From: a virus | Virus record (IMG/VR): IMGVR_UViG_3300024520_000008 | Coordinates: 1-46,572 of that record | Strand: one strand, 5' to 3' | DNA length: 46,572 bases | Shown: positions 7,319-13,733 of the stretch, in pieces | Numbering within the stretch: the first letter of the stretch is position 1 | Layout: each line of letters begins with the position of its first letter | Program-made: the position numbers and the translations under genes | Notes under the pieces: generated by a model | What the model saw: the letters and a program-made list of their open reading frames with translations, nothing else | What the model was told of the DNA's origin: nothing | Database searches by the model: none

Positions 7319-8488
7319 ATGACTAAAATACTAACACTAGAAGAGGCAAGAGAGGGCGTAGGTTATTTTTTTGAGTATCACAACGGTGATTATAAGTATA
7401 AAACAGAAGATGGATTTTGCCATCTTATAAGAAACGGTGTGGATCTTCTAGAAGGTAAGAGAGCTAGATATTGTTACTTATATACTAACGGGGATTATTC
7501 ATATAAAACAGAAGATGAAGTTTACCATCTTATAAGAAACGGTGTGGATCTTCTAGAAGGTAAGAGAGCTATAGATTGTCACTCATATACTAACGGTGAT
7601 TATAAGTATAAAACAGAAGATGGATTTTACCATCTTATAAGGAACGGTGTTGATCTTCTAGAAGGTAAGAAGGCTATAATTTGTTACTCATATGATAACG
7701 GGGATTATAAGTATCAAACAGAAGATAAATTTTACCACCTTATAAAAAACGGCGTTGATCTTCTAGAGGGTAAGGAAGCTATAGATTGTAGGTCATATCT
7801 TAACGGGGATTATTCATATAAAACAGAAGATAGATTTTGGCATCTTATAAGAAACGGTGTTGATCTTCTAAAAGGTAAGAGGGCTATAGATTGTTACTTA
7901 TATCTTAACGGGGATTATTCATATAAAACAGAAGATAGATTTTGGCATCTTATAAGAAACGGTGTTGATCTTCTAGAAGGTAAGAATGCTATATTTTGTT
8001 ACTCATATAATAACAGGGATTATAAGTATAAAACAGAAGATGAAGTTTGCCATCTTATAAGAAACGGTGTTGATCTTCTAGAAGGTAAAAGAGCTATAAA
8101 TTGTAGGTCATATGATAACGGGGATTATGAGTATATAGCAGAAGATAAATTTTACCATCTTATAAGAAACGGTGTTGATCTTCTAGAAGGTAAAAGAGCT
8201 ATATATCGTTGGTCATATGATAACGGTGATTATGAGTATCAAACAGAAGATGAATTTTACCATCTTATAAGAAACGGTGTTGATCTTCTAAAAGGTAAGA
8301 AAGCTATAGATTGTTGGTCATTTGATAACGGTGATTATAAGTATCAAACAGAAGATGGATTTTGGAATCTTATAAGAAACGGTGTTGATCTTCTAGAAGG
8401 TAAGAGAGCTATAGATTGTCACTCATATACTGACGGTGATTATAAGTATAAAACAGAAGATGGATTTTGGCATCTTATAAGAAACTAA
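7319..8488 (+). CDS. Largest NGDY repeat protein, cap plus 10 units, truncated end (389 aa)
   Basis: ATG 7319 follows GGTATAAA. After the Cys-less cap (EGVGYFFEYHNGDYKY) come ten complete units with variable residue pairs Y/Y, D/H, I/Y, D/R, D/Y, F/Y, N/R, Y/W, D/W and D/H. In the eighth unit the Cys is replaced by Arg. The protein ends abruptly after LIRN: the reading frame runs AGAAAC into TAAATGAGG, the normal gene-end sequence, but out of frame. This is a junction formed by recombination at the shared AAAC, giving an early stop and no HEVKLNEV tail. All units use the KTED-type linker (IAED once). Function unknown. Confidence 0.75.
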   Translation: MTKILTLEEAREGVGYFFEYHNGDYKYKTEDGFCHLIRNGVDLLEGKRARYCYLYTNGDYSYKTEDEVYHLIRNGVDLLEGKRAIDCHSYTNGDYKYKTEDGFYHLIRNGVDLLEGKKAIICYSYDNGDYKYQTEDKFYHLIKNGVDLLEGKEAIDCRSYLNGDYSYKTEDRFWHLIRNGVDLLKGKRAIDCYLYLNGDYSYKTEDRFWHLIRNGVDLLEGKNAIFCYSYNNRDYKYKTEDEVCHLIRNGVDLLEGKRAINCRSYDNGDYEYIAEDKFYHLIRNGVDLLEGKRAIYRWSYDNGDYEYQTEDEFYHLIRNGVDLLKGKKAIDCWSFDNGDYKYQTEDGFWNLIRNGVDLLEGKRAIDCHSYTDGDYKYKTEDGFWHLIRN

Positions 8489-8500
8489 ATGAGGTATAAA

Positions 8501-9280
8501 ATGACTAAGATACTAACACTAGAAGAAGCAAGAGAGAAAGCTATAATTTGTTACTCATATACTAACGGGGATTATTCATATAAAACAGAAGATGGATTTT
8601 GGCATATTGTAAGAAACGGTGTTGATCTTCTAGAAGGTAAGAGAGCTATATATCGTTGGTCATTTGATAACGGTGATTATTCATATAAAACAGAAGATGA
8701 AGTTTACCATCTTATAAGAAACGGTGTGGATCTTCTAGAAGGTAAGAGAGCTATAGATTGTCACTCATATACTAACGGTGATTATAAGTATAAAACAGAA
8801 GATGGATTTTGCCATCTTATAAGGAACGGTGTTGATCTTCTAGAAGGTAAGAATGCTATAATTTGTTACTCATATGGAAACGGTGGTTATGAGTATAAAA
8901 CAGAAGATGGAGTTTGCCACCTTATAAGAAACGGTGTTGATCTTCTAGAAGGTAAAAGAGCTATATATTGTTGGTCATTTGATAACGGTGATTATAAGTA
9001 TCAAACAGAAGATGAATTTTTCCATCTTATAAGAAACGGTGTTGATCTTCTAAAAGGTAAGGATGCTATAAATTGTTATTCATATGATAACGGGGATTAT
9101 GAGTATAAAACAGAAGATAAATTTTACCATCTTATAAGAAACGGTGTTGATCTTCTAGAAGGTAAGAACGCTATATTTTGTTACTCATATAATAACAGGG
9201 ATTATAAGTATAAAACAGAAGATGGAGTTGTTCACGAAGTAAAATTAAATGGGGTGTACAATGAGAGAATCGATCGTTGA
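8501..9280 (+). CDS. NGDY repeat protein, cap plus 6 units, extended tail (259 aa)
   Basis: The start is ATG 8501 (MTKILTLEEAREKAI); an in-frame ATG 12 bases upstream lies inside the leader and is not favoured. Six units follow, with variable pairs Y/W (Arg in place of Cys), D/H, I/Y, Y/W, N/Y and F/Y. The usual terminal stop is lost: GGGGTGTAC replaces GAGGTATAA, so the protein runs on through VYNERIDR and overlaps the VRR-NUC gene by 20 nt. The unit with AIFCYSYNNRDYKYKTED is nearly identical in DNA to one in the previous gene. Function unknown. Confidence 0.75.
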   Translation: MTKILTLEEAREKAIICYSYTNGDYSYKTEDGFWHIVRNGVDLLEGKRAIYRWSFDNGDYSYKTEDEVYHLIRNGVDLLEGKRAIDCHSYTNGDYKYKTEDGFCHLIRNGVDLLEGKNAIICYSYGNGGYEYKTEDGVCHLIRNGVDLLEGKRAIYCWSFDNGDYKYQTEDEFFHLIRNGVDLLKGKDAINCYSYDNGDYEYKTEDKFYHLIRNGVDLLEGKNAIFCYSYNNRDYKYKTEDGVVHEVKLNGVYNERIDR

Positions 9281-9539
9281 AAATAAAGTTTGCGAATATG
9301 CGAGATTGGATGGTTGGTTAACGTTAAAATTTTCTAGCCCTGGGAGAATGGGGGTTCCGGATCGTATGTTTTTAAGAAACACCATTTGCTTCTTTGTTGA
9401 ATTTAAAATGAAAGGTAAGAAACCAACTAAATTACAAAATAAATTTATAGAAGACATCAGAAAGCAAGGCTTTGAAGCCTTTTGTGTTAATGATGTTGAA
9501 TACGGTAAAAATATAATTGACAGTTTCGGAGACCATTAA
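9261..9539 (+). CDS. VRR-NUC domain nuclease (92 aa)
   Basis: The start is ATG 9261, preceded by GGGGTGTACA. This gives MRESIVENKV, the normal beginning of phage stand-alone VRR-NUC proteins. The compact PD-(D/E)XK-like fold is recognisable from Glu7, the GVPDR motif with Asp34, the E47-x-K49 pair in VEFKMKG, and Gln59 in KLQNKF. Family members cut branched DNA such as Holliday junctions or flaps, and in phages they usually sit next to a SNF2-type helicase gene, as here. It probably helps to resolve replication or recombination intermediates. Confidence 0.9.
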   Translation: MRESIVENKVCEYARLDGWLTLKFSSPGRMGVPDRMFLRNTICFFVEFKMKGKKPTKLQNKFIEDIRKQGFEAFCVNDVEYGKNIIDSFGDH

Positions 9540-9543
9540 TACT

Positions 9544-10881
9544 ATGAGAAAAAGAGTGCAACTTTACGATCATCAAAAGTCAGCTATCAAAATAGCTAAA
9601 AATCTAAAAAAATGTGCGTTGTTTTTAGATATGGGTATGGGTAAGACGGTTACGAGTTTGACAATATCTTCTTTTTTCTATGATGACTTATTAATTGATA
9701 AAACTTTAATTATAGCACCTAAAAGAGTTGCCGAAAGTGTTTGGCATAAAGAAGCTGAACAATGGGAACATCTAAAAGATTTAAATATTAAAGTTTGTGT
9801 AGGTTCAGAAAAAGAAAGGACGTTAGCCTTGGACTCTGATGCAGATATCCATATCATAAATAAGGATGTCATCCCTTGGCTTGTCAAAACCTGCAAATGG
9901 AAATGGGATATGGTTATTGTAGATGAATCATCAACATTTAAAAACCAAGCCAGTAAGAGATTTAAATCTTTGCGAAAAAAATTAAATAATATAAAAAGTA
10001 TTATTTTATTAACAGGTACACCATCGCCAAACGGCTATATGGACTTGTGGAGTCAAATGTTTTTAATAGATCGTGGTGAGAGGTTGGGTAGAACCATAAC
10101 TAGTTTCCGCAGAAGGTTTTTTGATTCTGATTATATGGGTTACAAGTACACATTGAAGAATGGCGCCAAGGAGGAAATTGATAACCTTATAAAAGATGTC
10201 TGCATCACCATGTCAAGTGAAGACTATTTAAATTTACCAGAAGTTATGTTGTCTTCGGAATACGTCGATCTCCCAAATCATGCGTCCAAACAATATAAAG
10301 AATTGGAGAAAACTTTTTACCTAGAATTAGAAAAAACTAAAATCACCTCACCTTCGACCGCAGTTTTATCAAATAAGCTATTGCAAATGTGTAATGGGGC
10401 TATTTATGATGAAGATAAAAACGTTCATGAAATACATGACGAGAAAATAAGAACTTTAAAAGAAATAATGGAGGACAACCCCAATGAGAATTTCCTAATA
10501 AGTTATAATTTTAAATCTGATCTAAAAAGAATAAAACAAGCTTTCCCATGTTCTATAGAATTGAAAAGTGCTGAGGATGAGGATAAGTGGAATAAAGGTA
10601 AAATAAAAATGCTTCTGGCACATCCAGCTTCAGCCGGTCACGGTTTAAATTTACAATATGGGGGATCGGTATTGATATGGTTTGGACTAACTTGGAACTT
10701 AGAATATTATCAGCAATTTAATAAAAGATTACATAGACCTGGACAAAACAAACCTGTTAGGATTGTTCATATCATAGCTAAAGGCTGTTTAGATGAAGGT
10801 GTTATGTCGGCTATAAAGAACAAGGCGAAAACTCAGAAGGAGCTATTAGATTATCTTAAACATAAAAATAACATTTCTTAA
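9544..10881 (+). CDS. SNF2/SWI2-family DNA helicase (445 aa)
   Basis: I choose ATG 9544, just after the VRR-NUC stop; an upstream in-frame start would overlap that gene. The protein has both RecA-like lobes: Walker A DMGMGKT at 29-35, a Walker B variant DESS at 127-130, motif III LTGTPS at 156-161, and motif VI with Q390, R395 and R398 (RLHRPGQ). This is the usual compact phage SNF2 enzyme, an ATP-driven double-stranded DNA translocase thought to work with VRR-NUC in recombination or replication restart. A short membrane peptide gene follows. Confidence 0.92.
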   Translation: MRKRVQLYDHQKSAIKIAKNLKKCALFLDMGMGKTVTSLTISSFFYDDLLIDKTLIIAPKRVAESVWHKEAEQWEHLKDLNIKVCVGSEKERTLALDSDADIHIINKDVIPWLVKTCKWKWDMVIVDESSTFKNQASKRFKSLRKKLNNIKSIILLTGTPSPNGYMDLWSQMFLIDRGERLGRTITSFRRRFFDSDYMGYKYTLKNGAKEEIDNLIKDVCITMSSEDYLNLPEVMLSSEYVDLPNHASKQYKELEKTFYLELEKTKITSPSTAVLSNKLLQMCNGAIYDEDKNVHEIHDEKIRTLKEIMEDNPNENFLISYNFKSDLKRIKQAFPCSIELKSAEDEDKWNKGKIKMLLAHPASAGHGLNLQYGGSVLIWFGLTWNLEYYQQFNKRLHRPGQNKPVRIVHIIAKGCLDEGVMSAIKNKAKTQKELLDYLKHKNNIS

Positions 10882-10890
10882 TTAAAAAAA

Positions 10891-11049
10891 ATGAAAATAT
10901 TATATAGAAAAGCTATCCACGCTATGTTTATCACTCTTCTTATAATGATAATGGGTTTAATATTATATAAAGGTGTGTTGTCTTCACATAAAAAATGTAA
11001 GGCCCTCAATTCGAAAATCGAAGATTACAGATATTGCATGAACATTTAG
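10891..11049 (+). CDS. Small single-pass membrane protein (52 aa)
   Basis: ATG 10891 lies 9 bases after the helicase stop, following an A-rich stretch. The peptide has a short basic N-terminus, one strongly hydrophobic helix at about residues 11-28 (AMFITLLIMIMGLILYKGV), and a small Lys/Cys-rich tail of about 22 residues, cytoplasmic or periplasmic. It ends exactly where the last gene of the leftward late operon ends (stop codons adjacent), with no terminator between. It could be an early membrane effector, for example for superinfection exclusion, but nothing in the sequence proves this. Confidence 0.55.
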   Translation: MKILYRKAIHAMFITLLIMIMGLILYKGVLSSHKKCKALNSKIEDYRYCMNI

Positions 11050-11313
11050 TTAAACTTCTTCAAATATACCTGCTAGCACAGAATCTTGAAGATCTTTATT
11101 CTCATTATATAAGTTGTCTGTAATCTCCAAAGCGTCATTACAGTTGCACTTATGGACGACAGTGTCCACTAAAGTTTTTTCTCCGTTCACAACCTCATAA
11201 ACGTGACTCCTATTAACAAAATGCGCACCATCCTCTATAGTGGCACCCATTTCGGCGGCCATTTCATAAAACTTCTTAGCTCCAAACTCAGTTAATTTTA
11301 TTCTTTTTGTCAT
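11050..11313 (-). CDS. Hypothetical 87-aa protein, last gene of the late operon
   Basis: The start overlaps the stop of the preceding gene (ATGA), showing coupled translation. The product begins with a basic helix resembling a short DNA- or protein-binding segment (MTKRIKLTEFGAKKFYEMAA) and has a CNCN motif near residue 58. No known domain is recognised. As the last gene of the late transcript it may be a tail accessory or a late regulator. Its stop touches the stop of the convergent small membrane gene. Confidence 0.6.
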   Translation of the reverse strand: MTKRIKLTEFGAKKFYEMAAEMGATIEDGAHFVNRSHVYEVVNGEKTLVDTVVHKCNCNDALEITDNLYNENKDLQDSVLAGIFEEV

Positions 11314-12254
11314 AATAACCTAAAATTATTCTTTATACCCGCGTTGCTTAAATCTGTTTCCCCGACACCAACACCTATTCTTTTAATAGAAAGACCTTGA
11401 GTGCCGATTGTAGGTATGTTCACAATCTCAGGTGAGGTCATCACCAGATCCACGGTGTTTTGTTCTTGAGTCAAAAGCATATAACCTATAAATTTACCAA
11501 CAGGAAAAACCAATGTATCTCGCCCACTAGCTTTATTAGGGCTTATGGGTACAAAATTCCCCGGGGAAGGCTCGTACTCAGCTGTGTTTAAAGAAGTTCC
11601 AAAACTTCTAATGACATTATTTCTATCGCCCAAAGTTAAGAAGGAATTCGGTATATTTGGAACAAACACGGTATCAGAAGATTTTGTACCCTCATTATTT
11701 ATAAAACCTGCATCACGCAACACACCTCTACCTTCGAGAACATTTAATCCCAATGTACCGGGTACAATAGAGATATCAACGCCCATGGACAAACTATTAA
11801 TTGCCCCCAAAGCGTCTCCTGCCGCAGCTCTTCTGTTATACGCGTTCCCATCCCACTGGATTTGAGGTCCTCCGCTAGTGATTGTTCCATTTGTGACTGC
11901 TACAGAAGCGAGCTGAACAACATCATTCATATCTAACGTCGAAGGGTCGTAAGCTGGTAACTTTGGTAAATCGTTAACATTAGCAACTTTAACAGTATTG
12001 GTATTATCCACATACACAATATTAGGACCGTTAGCCGCTGGAGGTATATTTAAAGTAGGTTGCCACGAAAGATATCTAGGTTTAGCCCTAAAGGGGGATA
12101 AACTGTCTCTTTCTACTATCCGAAAGGTACCCCCGTGGTTAATATTCATAACCGAGCCTGTGAAAGTGAAAAAGGTGCTTACGTCACCGTCAATACTAAT
12201 CAACGCTGACGAAGCTATATTTTTTGCTTCAGATCTACTACGTTTATGGCTCAT
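11310..12254 (-). CDS. Putative tail appendage or fibre protein (314 aa)
   Basis: The start is ATG 12254, overlapping the upstream stop by 4 nt; an earlier non-ATG codon 15 bases upstream is less likely. The protein is rich in Asn, Gly, Thr and Val, with a beta-type pattern and no signal peptide. Segments such as IVYVDNTNTVKVANV and the GVDISIVPGTLGLNV region look like distal tail or fibre modules. It follows three small genes that are probably parts of the same appendage. No named family is recognised, so the function comes from its position after the second tail fibre and from composition. Confidence 0.6.
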   Translation of the reverse strand: MSHKRSRSEAKNIASSALISIDGDVSTFFTFTGSVMNINHGGTFRIVERDSLSPFRAKPRYLSWQPTLNIPPAANGPNIVYVDNTNTVKVANVNDLPKLPAYDPSTLDMNDVVQLASVAVTNGTITSGGPQIQWDGNAYNRRAAAGDALGAINSLSMGVDISIVPGTLGLNVLEGRGVLRDAGFINNEGTKSSDTVFVPNIPNSFLTLGDRNNVIRSFGTSLNTAEYEPSPGNFVPISPNKASGRDTLVFPVGKFIGYMLLTQEQNTVDLVMTSPEIVNIPTIGTQGLSIKRIGVGVGETDLSNAGIKNNFRLL

Positions 12255-12592
12255 AAGGTACTTCTCCAAAAATTCGAATTAGAAGGGTAAATAGTAGTCC
12301 CTTCTAAACCATCTAAAATAAACTCGTCATCCTCATAATTACCAGATGTACCTCTTATTATCAAATCAAAAGCAGAATCATCTACCCTTTTTATCAAAAC
12401 AAACCCCAAATCCCTGAAGGAATCATCCACTGTAGGTAAAGTGAGTATTATATCGCTGTTTGTGACGTTAACTTCAATAACGTTGTAGCCCGGCTCCAAT
12501 GTATAATCTTCAATAACGTTTTTTATACTAAAAGCTTTAATATTTGCCCCAGAGACGTTGCCGCCACCTAATATAGCGCTGAGTATCCCCAT
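12251..12592 (-). CDS. Hypothetical appendage protein with ANIKAFSI module (113 aa)
   Basis: The product begins with a Gly-rich stretch (MGILSAILGGGNVSG) followed by ANIKAFSI. The same ANIKAFSI string ends the 150-aa protein at 21677-22129, and the underlying DNA is also shared over about 20 bases, pointing to exchange between tail-gene modules. The rest is beta-rich, with pairs of hydrophobic strands (IILTLP, FVLIKR, LIIRGTSGN) like a small jelly-roll or fibre head. The start ATG has no Shine-Dalgarno sequence. It is translationally coupled to the next gene. Function inferred from position only. Confidence 0.6.
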   Translation of the reverse strand: MGILSAILGGGNVSGANIKAFSIKNVIEDYTLEPGYNVIEVNVTNSDIILTLPTVDDSFRDLGFVLIKRVDDSAFDLIIRGTSGNYEDDEFILDGLEGTTIYPSNSNFWRSTL

Positions 12593-12596
12593 ATCA

Positions 12597-12893
12597 TTAA
12601 GTATAATAAAAAATTTTCAAATCATCCTTAATAAAAGAGTCCCCCGTTTCGGTAAAATCGTCATCTACATTATTGCTTTTACACATCAAGTTTACCGTTA
12701 CATTGTTCCAATCTATACAACTAACCTTTATTAAGAAACCGTTAAGGCGGTTGACCCCTTCCGATAAGAAAGATTTTATGTTACTATTTGCAGTACCTAT
12801 TATTATTAGTTTGTAACTCATTAAACGATCTTGTGAATAAAATATGTCTGATTCTCCCGAAGGGGAATCTAAAATTTTTATAGAATGCTGCAT
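12597..12893 (-). CDS. Hypothetical 98-aa late protein
   Basis: A small protein with no recognised domain, signal peptide or membrane helix. It contains four Cys or Ser/Cys positions in its centre (VSCIDW, LMCKSN), alternating hydrophobic strands, and an acidic segment (NNVDDDFTETGD). It is part of a run of small genes between the YadA-like fibre and the end of the late operon, 4 bases before the next gene, so it may be a minor appendage or assembly factor. The function cannot be read from the sequence. Confidence 0.55.
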   Translation of the reverse strand: MQHSIKILDSPSGESDIFYSQDRLMSYKLIIIGTANSNIKSFLSEGVNRLNGFLIKVSCIDWNNVTVNLMCKSNNVDDDFTETGDSFIKDDLKIFYYT

Positions 12894-12917
12894 AACGTAT
12901 TATATTAATTATTTTGG

Positions 12918-13199
12918 TTATTTATTCATAGTGTCGATTATAATAATCTCAGCTTCAGCTTTAACAGCAACAGGTAAATTACCATCATTCTTTATACAGT
13001 CTATAAGTTTGACGGCCTCGTTTTTATCAATCTCGACTTTCTCATTATTATAAAAAGATCTTGCCCAAGAAACAGCCTTTATAGGTTCTAAACCAGTAGC
13101 TTTCATAAATAAGGCGTTACCTATTATTTTACCTAAATGGGCGTTCTTATCTTCAACACCTTCTAAATTTTTAATGTAGCAATTCAAATCGAGTTTCAT
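12918..13199 (-). CDS. Hypothetical helical 93-aa late protein
   Basis: The protein is predicted helical throughout and contains no Gly-rich fibre features. Conspicuous segments are LGKIIGNALFMKATGLEPIK and KNEAVKLIDCIKNDG, the second resembling small phage proteins of unknown role. A short AAGGTAAAA sequence precedes the start, giving one of the clearer ribosome-binding sites on this strand. It sits just after a 61-bp gap and a helical chaperone-like role for the preceding fibre is possible, but this is inference. Confidence 0.55.
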   Translation of the reverse strand: MKLDLNCYIKNLEGVEDKNAHLGKIIGNALFMKATGLEPIKAVSWARSFYNNEKVEIDKNEAVKLIDCIKNDGNLPVAVKAEAEIIIIDTMNK

Positions 13200-13260
13200 T
13201 TTTACCTTTATTTCAAGTTGTATCTAAAGTTAAACTGTTTATGTATAAATGCAAATATAA

Positions 13261-13707
13261 TTATATGTTGTATGGTTGCCATTGTCCGGAAGAATAAATT
13301 TCTTTCTGTGATGACGTTTCATTGAATATAATATCCCCATCAACCCAAGTAAAATAAACCTTCTGATCCTCAGATAAGGAGGGAACCGTTGTTGCAGGAT
13401 CGAAAAATAGAGAAGGGTATTTGATAATATCGCAGGAAGATAAAAATGAGTACATTTGTATCTTAGGGTTCTTCCCCTCTTCCTTCAATATTGAATCTGT
13501 AAAGAAAGCATTATAATCATCATCTTTAAGTATGACAGTTGTACTTTTTACAGCCAACTTATTACCTAGATAAGCTTGTCTATCTTTATAGACGTTAATT
13601 TTTGAAGCAACATAACCGTAGTAACGGATACTGGAAAAATTAGCGTAAGCATCAGTATATTCAGAACCACTGTCTATTTCTGTAAAACTCGGTATTATAT
13701 AAGCCAT
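13261..13707 (-). CDS. Hypothetical protein following the YadA-like fibre (148 aa)
   Basis: No family is recognised. The composition is rich in Tyr, Ser and Asp, with beta-type segments and no membrane helix. It follows the 912-aa fibre by 26 bases and ends with WQPYNI, the kind of aromatic end seen in small tail-tip proteins. Position suggests a fibre partner, adaptor or fibre-assembly protein. The 61-bp gap downstream contains an AT-rich TATAAT-like box on this strand but no convincing -35 sequence. Confidence 0.55.
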   Translation of the reverse strand: MAYIIPSFTEIDSGSEYTDAYANFSSIRYYGYVASKINVYKDRQAYLGNKLAVKSTTVILKDDDYNAFFTDSILKEEGKNPKIQMYSFLSSCDIIKYPSLFFDPATTVPSLSEDQKVYFTWVDGDIIFNETSSQKEIYSSGQWQPYNI

Positions 13708-13733
13708 TTTTATTTGAAATTAAAAGTTAATAA

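Larger units (their letters stand above)
5645..9240 (+). repeat. Repeat-gene cluster 1: about 25 tandem 105/108-bp units
   Basis: Five adjacent genes consist almost entirely of a 35-residue (105-bp) unit, or a 36-residue (108-bp) unit when KLKGD replaces KTED. The block encoding LIRNGVDLLEGK is nearly invariant in DNA, including synonymous positions, which points to recent amplification or continuing gene conversion. Unit counts are 3, 4, 2, 10 and 6. Such an array is expected to change copy number by recombination and may be collapsed or misassembled in short-read data. Confidence 0.9.

Noticed and set aside
5645-9280. Diversity-generating retroelement as the cause of the variable codons
   Set aside because: No reverse transcriptase, accessory gene or template repeat is visible, and the changes are not limited to adenines. 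Recombination among units explains most differences.
5645-9280. CRISPR array
   Set aside because: The repeated block is regularly spaced but fully coding, with 105/108-bp periods and conserved intervals; there are no unique spacers or cas genes.
5645-9280. MORN or ankyrin nature of the NGDY repeats
   Set aside because: The NGDY.Y segment recalls MORN and LIRNGVDLL recalls the end of an ankyrin repeat, but the unit lacks the GxG pattern of MORN and the TPLHxAA core of ankyrin.
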